Assembly: GCF_040839445.1 (NCBI RefSeq)
Contig: NZ_JBDPGJ010000004.1
Location: 124,001-188,000, forward strand
Source of the DNA: Aquibium pacificus
GTDB lineage: Bacteria; Pseudomonadota; Alphaproteobacteria; Rhizobiales; Rhizobiaceae
DNA length: 64,000 bases
Direction: 5' to 3'
Shown piece by piece: positions 34,714-43,070 of this stretch. The position numbers were made by a program, and so were the translations under genes. Below the pieces are notes generated by a model. The model saw only the letters and a program-made list of their open reading frames with translations. It searched no databases and had not been told where the DNA came from. Numbering within the stretch: position 1 is the first letter of the stretch; every line of letters begins with the position of its first letter.

Positions 34714-35886
34714 TCAGTAGGAGCGCGGCATTCCGAGCACGTGCTCGGAAAGGTAGCTGAGGATCAGGTTGGTCGAGATCGGCGCCACTTGGTAGAGACG
34801 CGTCTCGCGGAATTTGCGTTCGATGTCGTATTCCTCCGCGAAACCGAAGCCGCCATGCGTCTGCACGCAGGCCTCCGCCGCCGCCCACGAAGCCTCGGCC
34901 GCCAGCATCTTGGCCATGTTGGCCTGCTCGCCGCAATCCTGCCCGCTCTCGAACAGGCCTGCGGCCTGCTGCACCATCAGTTCCGCCGCGCGCATTTGCG
35001 CATAGGCCCGCGCGATGGGGAACTGCACGCCCTGGTTCTGCCCGATCGGACGGCCGAACACCGAGCGTTCGCTCGCATAAGCCGAGGCCTTCTCGATGAA
35101 CCACTTGGCGTCGCCGATGCATTCGGCCGCAATGAGGATGCGCTCGGCGTTCATGCCCGACAGGATGTAGCGGAAACCCTTGCCTTCCTCGCCGATCAGG
35201 TTCTCGGCCGGCACGCGCACGTTGTCGAAAAAGACCTCGGTGGTGGAGTGGTTCATCATGGTGCGGATCGGCTTGATCGTCATGCCCGACTTCAGCGCCT
35301 CGCGCATGTCGACGATGAAGACCGACATGCCGTCGGTGCGCTTTGCCGCCTCCTCCTTGGGTGTCGTGCGAGCCAGGAGCAGCATCAAGTCCGAATGCTC
35401 CGCGCGCGAGGTCCAGACCTTCTGGCCGTTGACCACATAGGTGTCGCCCTCGCGCCTGGCGAAGGTCTTGATCGAGGTGGTGTCGGTCCCGCTGGTCGGC
35501 TCGGTCACCCCGAAGGCCTGGAGGCGCAGTTCGCCGGATGCGATGCGCGGCAGGTATTCCTGCTTCTGCGCTTCGCTGCCGTGCCGCAGCAATGCGCCCA
35601 TGATGTACATCTGCGCATGGCAGGCCGCGCCGTTGGCGCCGGCGCGCTGGACTTCCTCCAGGATCGCCGCGGCGGCCGACAGCGGCAGGCCGGAGCCGCC
35701 ATACTCCTCGGGAATGAGCACCGAAAGATATCCGGCCTCCGACAGCGCGCTCACGAACTCGCTCGGATAGGCGTTTTCGCGGTCGAGCTTTCGCCAGTAG
35801 TCGGGCGCGAAGCTGTCGCACAGCTTGCGAACGCTTTGCCTGATCTGGGCGATCTCGTCGCCCTGTGGAAGATCCTTGATCGTCAT
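34714..35886 (-). CDS. Acyl-CoA dehydrogenase, isovaleryl-type active site
   Basis: A 390-residue FAD acyl-CoA dehydrogenase. FAD/substrate-binding segments are QAFGVTEPTSGTD, GQKVWTSRAEHSD and the C-terminal QTHGGFGFAEEYDIERKFRE. The C-terminal position of the usual catalytic glutamate (YEGT in medium-chain enzymes) is YQVAPIST here, with no Glu. Glu248 in GMNAERILIA instead occupies the isovaleryl-CoA dehydrogenase base position. It lies between MmgE/PrpD and the CoA transferase in one operon and would alpha,beta-desaturate a CoA thioester. A branched or ring-derived acyl group is plausible. Confidence 0.93.
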   Translation of the reverse strand: MTIKDLPQGDEIAQIRQSVRKLCDSFAPDYWRKLDRENAYPSEFVSALSEAGYLSVLIPEEYGGSGLPLSAAAAILEEVQRAGANGAACHAQMYIMGALLRHGSEAQKQEYLPRIASGELRLQAFGVTEPTSGTDTTSIKTFARREGDTYVVNGQKVWTSRAEHSDLMLLLARTTPKEEAAKRTDGMSVFIVDMREALKSGMTIKPIRTMMNHSTTEVFFDNVRVPAENLIGEEGKGFRYILSGMNAERILIAAECIGDAKWFIEKASAYASERSVFGRPIGQNQGVQFPIARAYAQMRAAELMVQQAAGLFESGQDCGEQANMAKMLAAEASWAAAEACVQTHGGFGFAEEYDIERKFRETRLYQVAPISTNLILSYLSEHVLGMPRSY

Positions 35887-35908
35887 GCCTGCCCGTTCGT
35901 CCCCGTCA

Positions 35909-37312
35909 TCATTCCGCGGCCATGCCGGCGCGTGCCTCTTCGCCAGCCGGCATCAGCGTGCCGATCGCTTCGCTCTCGCCGATCGCCCACAGCCGCGGCA
36001 GGAGTTTGTCCAGTTCGGCCGGGGCCGCCGCACCCGAGAACGCGGCCAGCCCGCGCACCTTTGCTTCGATCTCTTCGCGGCTCAGCGTGTTGCCGGGATC
36101 GCCCTTCGGCTCGTCCACGCGCGCCTCGACGTGCCGTCCGTCCACCGTCTCTACCGCTACCTTGCCGATCCAGCGGGCCGGATAGGCTTTGTCCACTTCC
36201 TCGTCCAGTTCCATGCGGACGCAGTCGCGGAAGGCCGCGATGTCCTGCCGGGCATAGGCCTGATCGAACTCGTTCATGCCGGCGCGGCCGAAGGCGGCGA
36301 TCAGGCCGAGCGTCGTACCCATGGAGAATTTCGCCTGGTGGACGCTCGAGGGCGCGACCACCGGACCGAGCACGTCGATCGCGCCCTGGTGCACGCGCGC
36401 CGTCACGCTGGCGATGTCGGCCATCGCCAGTCCGTTCTCCTGCCTCGCCTTCAAGAGCGCATCCGCCGCGGGATGGGTGTGTCGGCACGAGGCGTGGAAC
36501 TTGAACGAGGTTTCGGCCAGGGCCCAGCGGGCACCGAGGCGGTCCGTCAGCCTGGCGGGATCGGCATCGCTCGACATGCCGGCCGCCATCCCCTGAAGTC
36601 CTTCCAGAATCTGCTTCGCGCCGGTGAACCCGTCTTTCGCCAGGCATGCGGCCGTCAGCCCGTTGGCGGCCGCCTTGCCTGTGTGGAGTGGCTTGGAATC
36701 GGCGCCGTCGCGCAGGAATTCCCAAAGCCCCGCGGCCTGCGTTCCCGCCGAGCCGAAGGCGTCGAGCATGGCCTCCGCCGAAAGGCCGAGCAGCCGCCCC
36801 GCTGCTGCGGCGGCGGCGATGGTCCCGGCGGTGCCGGTGGTGTGAAAGATCTTGTAGTGCGAGCGGCCGAGGAACTCGCCGACGCGGATGCCCACCTCGT
36901 AGCCGGCCACCGCCGCCGTGATGAACTCGCGGCCCGACGCGCGGTGCGCTTGCGCGAGCGCCAGTGCGGCCGGGAAGACCACCGCGGCTGGATGAAACAC
37001 CGAGCCGTTGTGGACGTCGTCCTGTTCCGCCACGTGCGAGGAAGCCCCGTTCACCAGTGCCGCGAAGAGCGGAGACGAGGTCGAGCGGTCGATGAGGATC
37101 TCGCAGGCCCCGCCCCCGGGACCCATCGACCTTGCGAAGCCGGCCATGATCTCGACCGGACGGACTCCCTTGCCCGCAAGCGCTGAGCCGGTCCAGTCGA
37201 CGAAGAGATCCACCGCGCGGGCTACGACATCCGCCGGAATGTCCTCGAAGCGCAGCCCGGCGGCGAATGCGGCAAGTTCCGCGCCGGGGTGTCCGATCTT
37301 CTCATCGCGCAT
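35909..37312 (-). CDS. MmgE/PrpD family protein
   Basis: About 467 residues with the MmgE/PrpD architecture: GASSHVAEQDDVHNGSVFHPAAVVFPAALALA, AGYEVGIRVGEFLG, FHTTGTAGTIAAAAAAGRLLGL and ETSFKFHASCRHTHPAADALL. The ATG at 37312 has GGAGG 7 bases upstream, while an upstream in-frame extension of 33 codons lacks homology. Relatives hydrate/dehydrate tricarboxylates or isomerise itaconate-type acids. It is first of a tight set with acyl-CoA dehydrogenase (22 bp) and CoA transferase. The 221 bp before it (37313-37533) may hold an internal promoter. It is only distantly similar to the copy at 6252-7643. Confidence 0.9.
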   Translation of the reverse strand: MRDEKIGHPGAELAAFAAGLRFEDIPADVVARAVDLFVDWTGSALAGKGVRPVEIMAGFARSMGPGGGACEILIDRSTSSPLFAALVNGASSHVAEQDDVHNGSVFHPAAVVFPAALALAQAHRASGREFITAAVAGYEVGIRVGEFLGRSHYKIFHTTGTAGTIAAAAAAGRLLGLSAEAMLDAFGSAGTQAAGLWEFLRDGADSKPLHTGKAAANGLTAACLAKDGFTGAKQILEGLQGMAAGMSSDADPARLTDRLGARWALAETSFKFHASCRHTHPAADALLKARQENGLAMADIASVTARVHQGAIDVLGPVVAPSSVHQAKFSMGTTLGLIAAFGRAGMNEFDQAYARQDIAAFRDCVRMELDEEVDKAYPARWIGKVAVETVDGRHVEARVDEPKGDPGNTLSREEIEAKVRGLAAFSGAAAPAELDKLLPRLWAIGESEAIGTLMPAGEEARAGMAAE

Positions 37313-37533
37313 GATTTTTCCTCCGCTTGGTGATAGACGGCATTCGCTCGCGCCGCCAGCCGGCCCGGACGTGGCTTCCAGCACGCGATACGGCCGACCG
37401 CAATTCGTCATTCGGGAAAGCTGTTTTCAGTCGAATTGAACGGGGCCGCAACCCGGCGATACCTATGACCGCATCGCCCGGATGGCGATCCCGGGCCGCT
37501 CGCGCCCGATGGCGGCGGAGCGGAGCGGCTCGG

Positions 37534-38559
37534 TCATCGTTCGACCCGCACGGGTTTACCGCTCGATCCGGTGGCGATCAGTGCGTCGATCAGGCGGTGA
37601 ACCTTCAGCGCTTCCTCGCCGGTGACTTTCGGCTCGCGGCCGGTGCGGATCGCGTCGACGAAGTCCGCCATCACCGAGCGGTGGTAGTCGTGCGGGAAGG
37701 CCATCGGGTCGGCACCGGTACCGCCGGCGCTTTCGTCCGGCTCGATCGTGACGCGCCTGCCGTCCTGGTAATGGACGATGAGGGACGTGCCGGCCAGATC
37801 CGCGGTGCCCTTCTCGCAGGTGATCTCGATGCGTTCGGGAAAGCCCGGATAGGCGGCCGTCGTTGCGTCGATGGTGCCGAAGGCGCCGTTCTCGAACTTC
37901 ACCGCCGCGCAGACCATGTCCTCGGTCTCCATGCGGTGCACGGGCGTCGTGGTCGCATAGCCGGCGACCTCGGTGACGGGGCCGGCCAGGCTCAGCATGA
38001 GGTCCAGCGTGTGGATGCCCTGCGAGATCAGCACCCCGCCGCCGTCGCGCGCGAAGGAACCCCGGCCGGCCTCGTCGTAGTAGCTCTGCGGCCGCCACAG
38101 GCGGATCGACGTCGAGCAGCCGACCATGCGACCGAGATCGCCCTGGGCAAGAATCTCCGCCAGCTTTTGGCCGGCGGGCCGGAAGCGGTGCTGCAGGACC
38201 ACGCCGAGCGTCACGCCGGCGGCCCGGCACCCTTCGACCAGTTCGACCGCGCGCTGCGTGGTGATGTCGAGCGGCTTTTCCATCAGCACGTGCTTGCCCG
38301 CGGCGGCACATCGCAGGGCGATGTCCCGATGGGTGTTCGCAGGCGTGAAAACCGCGACTGCGTCGACGGTGTCGTCCGCCAGGACGGTCTCCAGGCTGTC
38401 GCAGAGCGGGAAGGGGAAACGCTCGCCGAAGGCTCTGCGGCGCTCCGAGCTCGGGCTGAAGGCATGCGCCACCTCGACCTCGTCGGCTAGGTCAAGGAGG
38501 CCCTTGGCATGGGGCGTGACGGCCATGCCGAGGCCGACGATGGCGATACGTGTCTTCAT
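37534..38559 (-). CDS. Gfo/Idh/MocA-family oxidoreductase
   Basis: A 341-residue NAD(P)-dependent dehydrogenase. The Rossmann start is RIAIVGLGMAVTPHAKG, followed by VFTPANTHRDIAL and the catalytic-lysine motif MEKPLD. The C-terminal half has LISQGIHTLDLMLSLAG, the substrate-site segment. Members oxidise sugar or inositol hydroxyls, or reduce dihydrodiols, as in 4,5-dihydroxyphthalate dehydrogenation-type enzymes. GGAGCAGG abuts the ATG. It lies between the flavin monooxygenase and the MmgE/PrpD gene. A dihydrodiol or cyclic-alcohol substrate would suit the context, but this is not shown. Confidence 0.9.
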   Translation of the reverse strand: MKTRIAIVGLGMAVTPHAKGLLDLADEVEVAHAFSPSSERRRAFGERFPFPLCDSLETVLADDTVDAVAVFTPANTHRDIALRCAAAGKHVLMEKPLDITTQRAVELVEGCRAAGVTLGVVLQHRFRPAGQKLAEILAQGDLGRMVGCSTSIRLWRPQSYYDEAGRGSFARDGGGVLISQGIHTLDLMLSLAGPVTEVAGYATTTPVHRMETEDMVCAAVKFENGAFGTIDATTAAYPGFPERIEITCEKGTADLAGTSLIVHYQDGRRVTIEPDESAGGTGADPMAFPHDYHRSVMADFVDAIRTGREPKVTGEEALKVHRLIDALIATGSSGKPVRVER

Positions 38560-38628
38560 TCCTGCTCCGATTCCGTTCGGGTGTAGGACCAGTTGATCCT
38601 GCGGTGTCGCCGGTACCGGCTCGCCCCG

Positions 38629-40227
38629 TCAACGCTGCGGCGGTTTCCCGATGGCTTGCCGCAGGATAGCGTCGGCGTCCGCCGGCACAGCGTCCGAGAT
38701 CCAGGCGACGAACTGGTCCGGGCGAAGGAGGATGTGGCGCGCATCGTACCGCTCTCGCCCGCCCTGCCGGTCGTCTTCGACGACCGTCAACGGCACGGCT
38801 GCGGCGTGCGCTGCCTTGCGCAGGTCCGCCACCGCACGTGCATCCCCGTCCAGCGCCAGTAGCGTAAAGCCGGCTCCGAGTTCCTCATAGACGTTTCGCC
38901 CGCAGGACAGAATGGCGGGCGCCAGGTGATGTCCGGCTCGGGCCTTGAAGGCGTGGCTCCCGACCGCACTCGTATCTCCACCGGCGCCGAGTACGATCGG
39001 CGAGCCCTCGTAGTTCGGTTCGAAGGCGTCGACCTCGCCGCTTGCGCCTGAGCCGCGTGCCTGCCACTCGGCCTCGAACGCCGCCTTGTCGCGGTCGGGC
39101 GCGAAGGCTTCGAGGAATGCCCGGTCGTTCTCGATCGCCTTCCCGATGAAATCGCGCGCGGTGGAGGCGAAGACCGGGCGCCGCTCGGCATCGTAGCTGT
39201 CGAGAAGGTGCGTTCCGCCCCAGCCCTGAAGGACGGCCGCCAGCTTCCAGCCGAGATTGCGGGCGTCCTCGAAGCCCGTGTTGATACCGTAGCCGCCATA
39301 CGGCGGATGGCTGTGCGCGGCGTCGCCGGCAAGGAAGACGCGTCCGTCGCGGTAGCTGTCGGCGATGGCGAAGCGCAGGTCCCAGAAGCCGATGTGCTCG
39401 AAATCGACCTCGAATTCCGCGCCGGCGGCACGGTGCAGGTAAGCGGCGAAATCGAAATTGTCCTTCGTCGTGCCGCGCGGCACCGGAGCGTGGAAGAACC
39501 ATGTCTCGCCGAGATCGACGCGGCCGAAGAACTGCCAGTAGCCCTCCAGGTCCGGATGCAGCACGTTGTAGTAGGATTTCCCCGGAAAGCGTTTCAGGAG
39601 TTCGTGCAGGCCCTTCGACCGGAAGACGAGCAGCACCATGAGCCGGTCGTGGTCGGACAGGGTCTGGGTGATGCCGGCGCTCTCGCGCACCAGCGAACGG
39701 CTCCCGTCGCAGCCGACCACATAGCGGGCGTCGATGTTCAGATGTCCGTCCGTGCCCGAGGCCGCAACGCTCGCGCGGTCCGCCTCCTGCCGCACCTCCG
39801 TCGCGGCAACACCGTAGAGCAGTTCCACGGTTTCCAGGTCGGCAGCGCGCGCGCGCAGGACTTCTTCGGTCGCGTACTGGGGAAGTCTTTCGTTGTCGGT
39901 GAAGTAGTAGGGCCGCACGAGAGCGCGCTGCAGCCAGTCGTAGTGATAGCCGCCGAGCAGCGTGCCATAAGCGGTCAGGCCGCCGATCCCGTAATCCTTC
40001 GGAATGGTCCGCGCGGCCCTCAGCGCCTCTTCGGCACCCCAGAAGTGGAAATGCTCCATCGTCCGCTGCGTCAGGTTCTGGCCTTTGGGGACGCGCTGCG
40101 GTTGCGCAAATCGCTCGATGACGACCGTGCGAACCCCTCGCTGTCCGAGTTCGATGGCGAGCCCCATGCCGACGGGGCCGCCGCCGACGATCGCCACGTC
40201 GGCGGAAATTTCGCGTGTTTCGTTCAT
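38629..40227 (-). CDS. FAD-dependent aromatic-ring monooxygenase (PheA/TfdB/MhpA type)
   Basis: About 532 residues. FAD-binding GGGPVGMGLA is at residues 14-23, the DG motif is VVGCDGSRSLVRE, and the GD motif GRVFLAGDAAHSHPPYGGYGINTGFEDARNLGWKLA. A C-terminal thioredoxin-like domain (about 420-532) is typical of phenol-hydroxylase-like class A enzymes. These hydroxylate phenolic rings with NAD(P)H and O2. The start is the ATG overlapping the TPP-enzyme stop (TGATG). An open frame continues upstream but is only a shadow of the TPP gene. Coupled translation with the TPP enzyme suggests consecutive steps on an aromatic or aryl-oxo acid substrate. Confidence 0.92.
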   Translation of the reverse strand: MNETREISADVAIVGGGPVGMGLAIELGQRGVRTVVIERFAQPQRVPKGQNLTQRTMEHFHFWGAEEALRAARTIPKDYGIGGLTAYGTLLGGYHYDWLQRALVRPYYFTDNERLPQYATEEVLRARAADLETVELLYGVAATEVRQEADRASVAASGTDGHLNIDARYVVGCDGSRSLVRESAGITQTLSDHDRLMVLLVFRSKGLHELLKRFPGKSYYNVLHPDLEGYWQFFGRVDLGETWFFHAPVPRGTTKDNFDFAAYLHRAAGAEFEVDFEHIGFWDLRFAIADSYRDGRVFLAGDAAHSHPPYGGYGINTGFEDARNLGWKLAAVLQGWGGTHLLDSYDAERRPVFASTARDFIGKAIENDRAFLEAFAPDRDKAAFEAEWQARGSGASGEVDAFEPNYEGSPIVLGAGGDTSAVGSHAFKARAGHHLAPAILSCGRNVYEELGAGFTLLALDGDARAVADLRKAAHAAAVPLTVVEDDRQGGRERYDARHILLRPDQFVAWISDAVPADADAILRQAIGKPPQR

Positions 40228-41924
40228 CAGTGCCTGTCCGATTGTGCCACTCTGACGTCGAGCAGGGCCGAGCGCCGCTCCTCGCGGATCACCCGAAGCG
40301 CCCGCTCGAGCGCTGCGGGCAGGTCGTCCGCTTCCTCCACCCGCTCTGCATGGGCGCGACTGGCCCGGGCGATCATCTGGAAGTCCGGGGAGGGTTCCAG
40401 GGAGACGAGGGGCATGCGATTGGCGCTCGCCGCCTTGCCGCCGGGATAGGAATTCACCACGGACCGCCGCACCGCGTTCCATATGCCGTTGTTCTTGATG
40501 ATGGTGAGGATCGGCAGGTCCATCGCCTCGGAGATCTGGTGGCAGGCCACCGGATTGGCGAACATGTAGGAGCCGTCGCCGACGCAGGCCACGCAGAGCC
40601 GCGTCCGGTCGTGGAGTTGCGCGCCGAGCGCCGCCGGCATCGCCCAGCCGAGCCCGCCGGAATGCGGCGCGGTGAACAGACGGTTGGGGCCTTTGAGGTC
40701 CATGGCCGAAGGCACGACGCCGAGTTCGGAAAAGACCACGCCGTCCTCGCCGAGGACGTCCGAGAGGCACCGGCTCATCCATTCCGCCGTCATTGCGCCG
40801 TCCGCCCCGACCGTCTTGGTAACGTCGCCGCCGGATCTCGGCGACACGGTGCCGACAGCGCCCCTGCGCGCGCCGGCGTCCTCCAGAGCGTCGTGCAGCA
40901 TCGCCAGTCCGGCCGCCGGATCGCCGGCCAGCGACAGGTCGCTCCGGTAGCTCCTGACCGGCATGCGGGCGAACAGCGGATCGGGCCCCAGGGAAATCAC
41001 GGTGGCGTTTTTCGGCCTGTGCAACTTCTCGATCCAGGGAACGCCCGAATCCACCACCAGCACCACGTCGGCGGCGGCGAGCGCGTCCCTGACGTCGTAG
41101 CCGGCCAGCATCGGATGGGAGGAAGGCAGCACGTTGCGCACGGTGAACGGTTCGACGACCGGGATCGAGAAGGCCTGCGCCAGTCGCGACAGGGCGTCGG
41201 CGGTGGCGCCGGACGGGTCGGAACGCTGGCACAGGATGAGTGGCGACTTCGCCGACGCGAGCAGCCCGGCCGCCCGGGCGACCGCGGCCGGATCGGGCCG
41301 CTGCGGCGCCGACGGGGCCTGGGGCGCGGGCGGGAATAGGTGGTCTTCCGGAAAAGCCTCGGCCAGCGGTTCGCGCGGAAGCGAGAGATAGACCGGGCCG
41401 CGCGGCTCGCTCAATGCGATCGCCATCGCCCTTTCCACCATCGAGCCGCCCTGCTCGGCATAGCGCATCTCGTAATTGTACTTGGTCGCGTCGCGCACGA
41501 TCGACGTCTGGTCGAACATTTCCTGCCCGTACTGGATCGGCGTCACCCGCGCCCCGGTGCGGCCGTGCTCGGTGATGGGCGTGCGTCCAGACATGACGAT
41601 CATGGGGATGTTGTCGCTTGCCGCGTTGATGACGCCCATCGCGGCGTTGGCGAGGCCGACATTGACGTGGACCATGACCGCCTGCGGCCTGCCGGAAACG
41701 AGATAATAGCCGTGCGCCATCGCCACCGCGGCCGTCTCGTGCGGGATGGTGAGAGGCAGCGGGACCTGTTCCCCCGAGGCGCGGGCGGCGAATGCCTCGA
41801 TGATCGATGGAAAGTCGGTCCCCGCATTGGCGAAGAGGTAGTCGATGCCGCTCGCCTTCAGCGTCAGGAGAACCGCCTCCGCGCCCGTGCGCGGGCCACT
41901 GCCCTCATCTCCTCCAGCATCCAT
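40227..41924 (-). CDS. Thiamine-diphosphate enzyme (acetolactate synthase/benzoylformate decarboxylase-like)
   Basis: About 565 residues with three domains. Catalytic Glu63 is in TIPHETAAVAMAHGY. The C-terminal TPP/Mg motif is VGDGSYMFANPV followed by LTIIKNNGIWNAV. The central domain has the FAD-domain fold seen in this family. It should decarboxylate a 2-oxo acid or ligate/cleave a C-C bond. The start used has GGAGG upstream. It heads the minus-strand operon and is divergent from the TAXI binding protein, with a perfect palindrome between them. Benzoylformate-like chemistry fits the following flavin hydroxylase, but acetolactate-type chemistry cannot be excluded. Confidence 0.9.
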   Translation of the reverse strand: MDAGGDEGSGPRTGAEAVLLTLKASGIDYLFANAGTDFPSIIEAFAARASGEQVPLPLTIPHETAAVAMAHGYYLVSGRPQAVMVHVNVGLANAAMGVINAASDNIPMIVMSGRTPITEHGRTGARVTPIQYGQEMFDQTSIVRDATKYNYEMRYAEQGGSMVERAMAIALSEPRGPVYLSLPREPLAEAFPEDHLFPPAPQAPSAPQRPDPAAVARAAGLLASAKSPLILCQRSDPSGATADALSRLAQAFSIPVVEPFTVRNVLPSSHPMLAGYDVRDALAAADVVLVVDSGVPWIEKLHRPKNATVISLGPDPLFARMPVRSYRSDLSLAGDPAAGLAMLHDALEDAGARRGAVGTVSPRSGGDVTKTVGADGAMTAEWMSRCLSDVLGEDGVVFSELGVVPSAMDLKGPNRLFTAPHSGGLGWAMPAALGAQLHDRTRLCVACVGDGSYMFANPVACHQISEAMDLPILTIIKNNGIWNAVRRSVVNSYPGGKAASANRMPLVSLEPSPDFQMIARASRAHAERVEEADDLPAALERALRVIREERRSALLDVRVAQSDRH

Positions 41925-42009
41925 CGGCCCTGTCCTCCCCAACGCACCCCTAAGGGACGCGACGTCATTTTCTCTCTTGAGCCATGGCGGCAATGCAATA
42001 CAATGATAG

Positions 42010-42030
42010 AAATCTCATTCTGTGAGATTT
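42010..42030. promoter_or_regulatory. Perfect palindrome AAATCTCA-N5-TGAGATTT in a divergent promoter
   Basis: Two 8-bp arms with no mismatch (42010-42017 and 42023-42030) around TTCTG. It lies between the divergent TPP-enzyme operon (start 41924) and TAXI-binding-protein operon (start 42084), in an AT-rich patch typical of promoters. The IclR regulator encoded two genes downstream (44987-45760) is the natural candidate to bind it and control both directions. Confidence 0.65.
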
Positions 42031-42083
42031 TGCAACGCAAGTTGCCAAGCAGCCGGGTCATCCGGAGCATCAGGGAGGATGAA

Positions 42084-43043
42084 ATGAACAGATATATCGC
42101 GCCTTTGGCGCTCGCAGCGTCGCTTGCGCTTCTCGGAACGGCGGCCGCGCAGACCGTCGGCATCGCAACGTCGAACCCGGGCTCGCTCTTCCACAACATC
42201 GGAACCGCCGTCGCCAAGGCCGCCAATGATGCCGGCCTGAACGCGACGATCCAGCCGGCGACCAGCCCCAACCAGTACATGCCCCTGGTCAACGCCAACG
42301 AAGTGGAGTTCGGCGTCGGAAATCTCGAGGAGTTCAACAACGCTCTCACCGGGGAAGCATGGTTCTCCGACACCGGCGCCAGCGACAAGTTGCGCGTCGT
42401 CGGTCTGATCATGCCGATCAGGGAAGCGATCTTCGTTCGCGCCGACAGTGACATCATGTCGGTCGCCGATCTGAAGGGCAAACCGATGGTCGACGGCTAC
42501 ACGGCGCAGCAGACCATCCTGCCGCAGCTCGACGCCATCTACGCCACAGCCGGACTGGCGCGCTCCGACATGCAGCCGGTGCAGGTGCCGAGCGTGGTGG
42601 CCGGTGCCGACGCCTTCATCGCCGGCGATGCCGTCGGCTTCATCTTCGCCCACGGCGCGGGCAAGGTTCGCGAGGCGGATGCGGCGGTCGGCGGCATCCG
42701 GGCGCTCGGCGTGCCGGACACGCCGGAAGCGGTCGCCGCCATCAAGCAGCATTGGAAGACCGGTTACGTCGTCAGGATGGAGCCCGGACCGGCCGCGCCC
42801 GGCGTGCTGGAGCCCGGTACCTTCATCGCCTATCCGCAGCTCGTCTTCACCAATGCCGACGTCAGCGACGACGTGGTCTACGCCATGACCAAGGTGCTCC
42901 ACGACGGCAAGGAGGCGATGAAGGCCGCATTCCCGCCCTTCGCGGCCTTCGACCCGAAGGCAATGGTCGGCGAGACGGCGCCGGGCGAATACCATCCGGG
43001 CGCCATCCGCTTCTACAAGGAAGCCGGCCTCTGGAAGGAGTAG
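42084..43043 (+). CDS. TAXI-family TRAP transporter solute-binding protein
   Basis: A 319-residue periplasmic protein. The signal peptide is MNRYIAPLALAASLALLGTAAAQ, cleaved near residue 23. The mature N-terminus TVGIATSNPGSLFHNIGTAVAKAANDAG is the TAXI-type opening, and NEVEFGVGN is the family's substrate-cleft segment. GGAGG sits 5 bases before the ATG; the frame is open far upstream only as a shadow of the TPP gene. It is 27 bp upstream of the fused TRAP permease and delivers a ligand, probably an organic anion, to it. Confidence 0.93.
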   Translation: MNRYIAPLALAASLALLGTAAAQTVGIATSNPGSLFHNIGTAVAKAANDAGLNATIQPATSPNQYMPLVNANEVEFGVGNLEEFNNALTGEAWFSDTGASDKLRVVGLIMPIREAIFVRADSDIMSVADLKGKPMVDGYTAQQTILPQLDAIYATAGLARSDMQPVQVPSVVAGADAFIAGDAVGFIFAHGAGKVREADAAVGGIRALGVPDTPEAVAAIKQHWKTGYVVRMEPGPAAPGVLEPGTFIAYPQLVFTNADVSDDVVYAMTKVLHDGKEAMKAAFPPFAAFDPKAMVGETAPGEYHPGAIRFYKEAGLWKE

Positions 43044-43070
43044 CCGCGGCGGCCTGAGGAAGAACCTGTC

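Noticed and set aside
38629..41232. A single long protein fusing the TPP region to the flavin monooxygenase
   Set aside because: The part upstream of 40227 is a different frame of the TPP gene without homology. A coupled start (TGATG) for the monooxygenase is clear.
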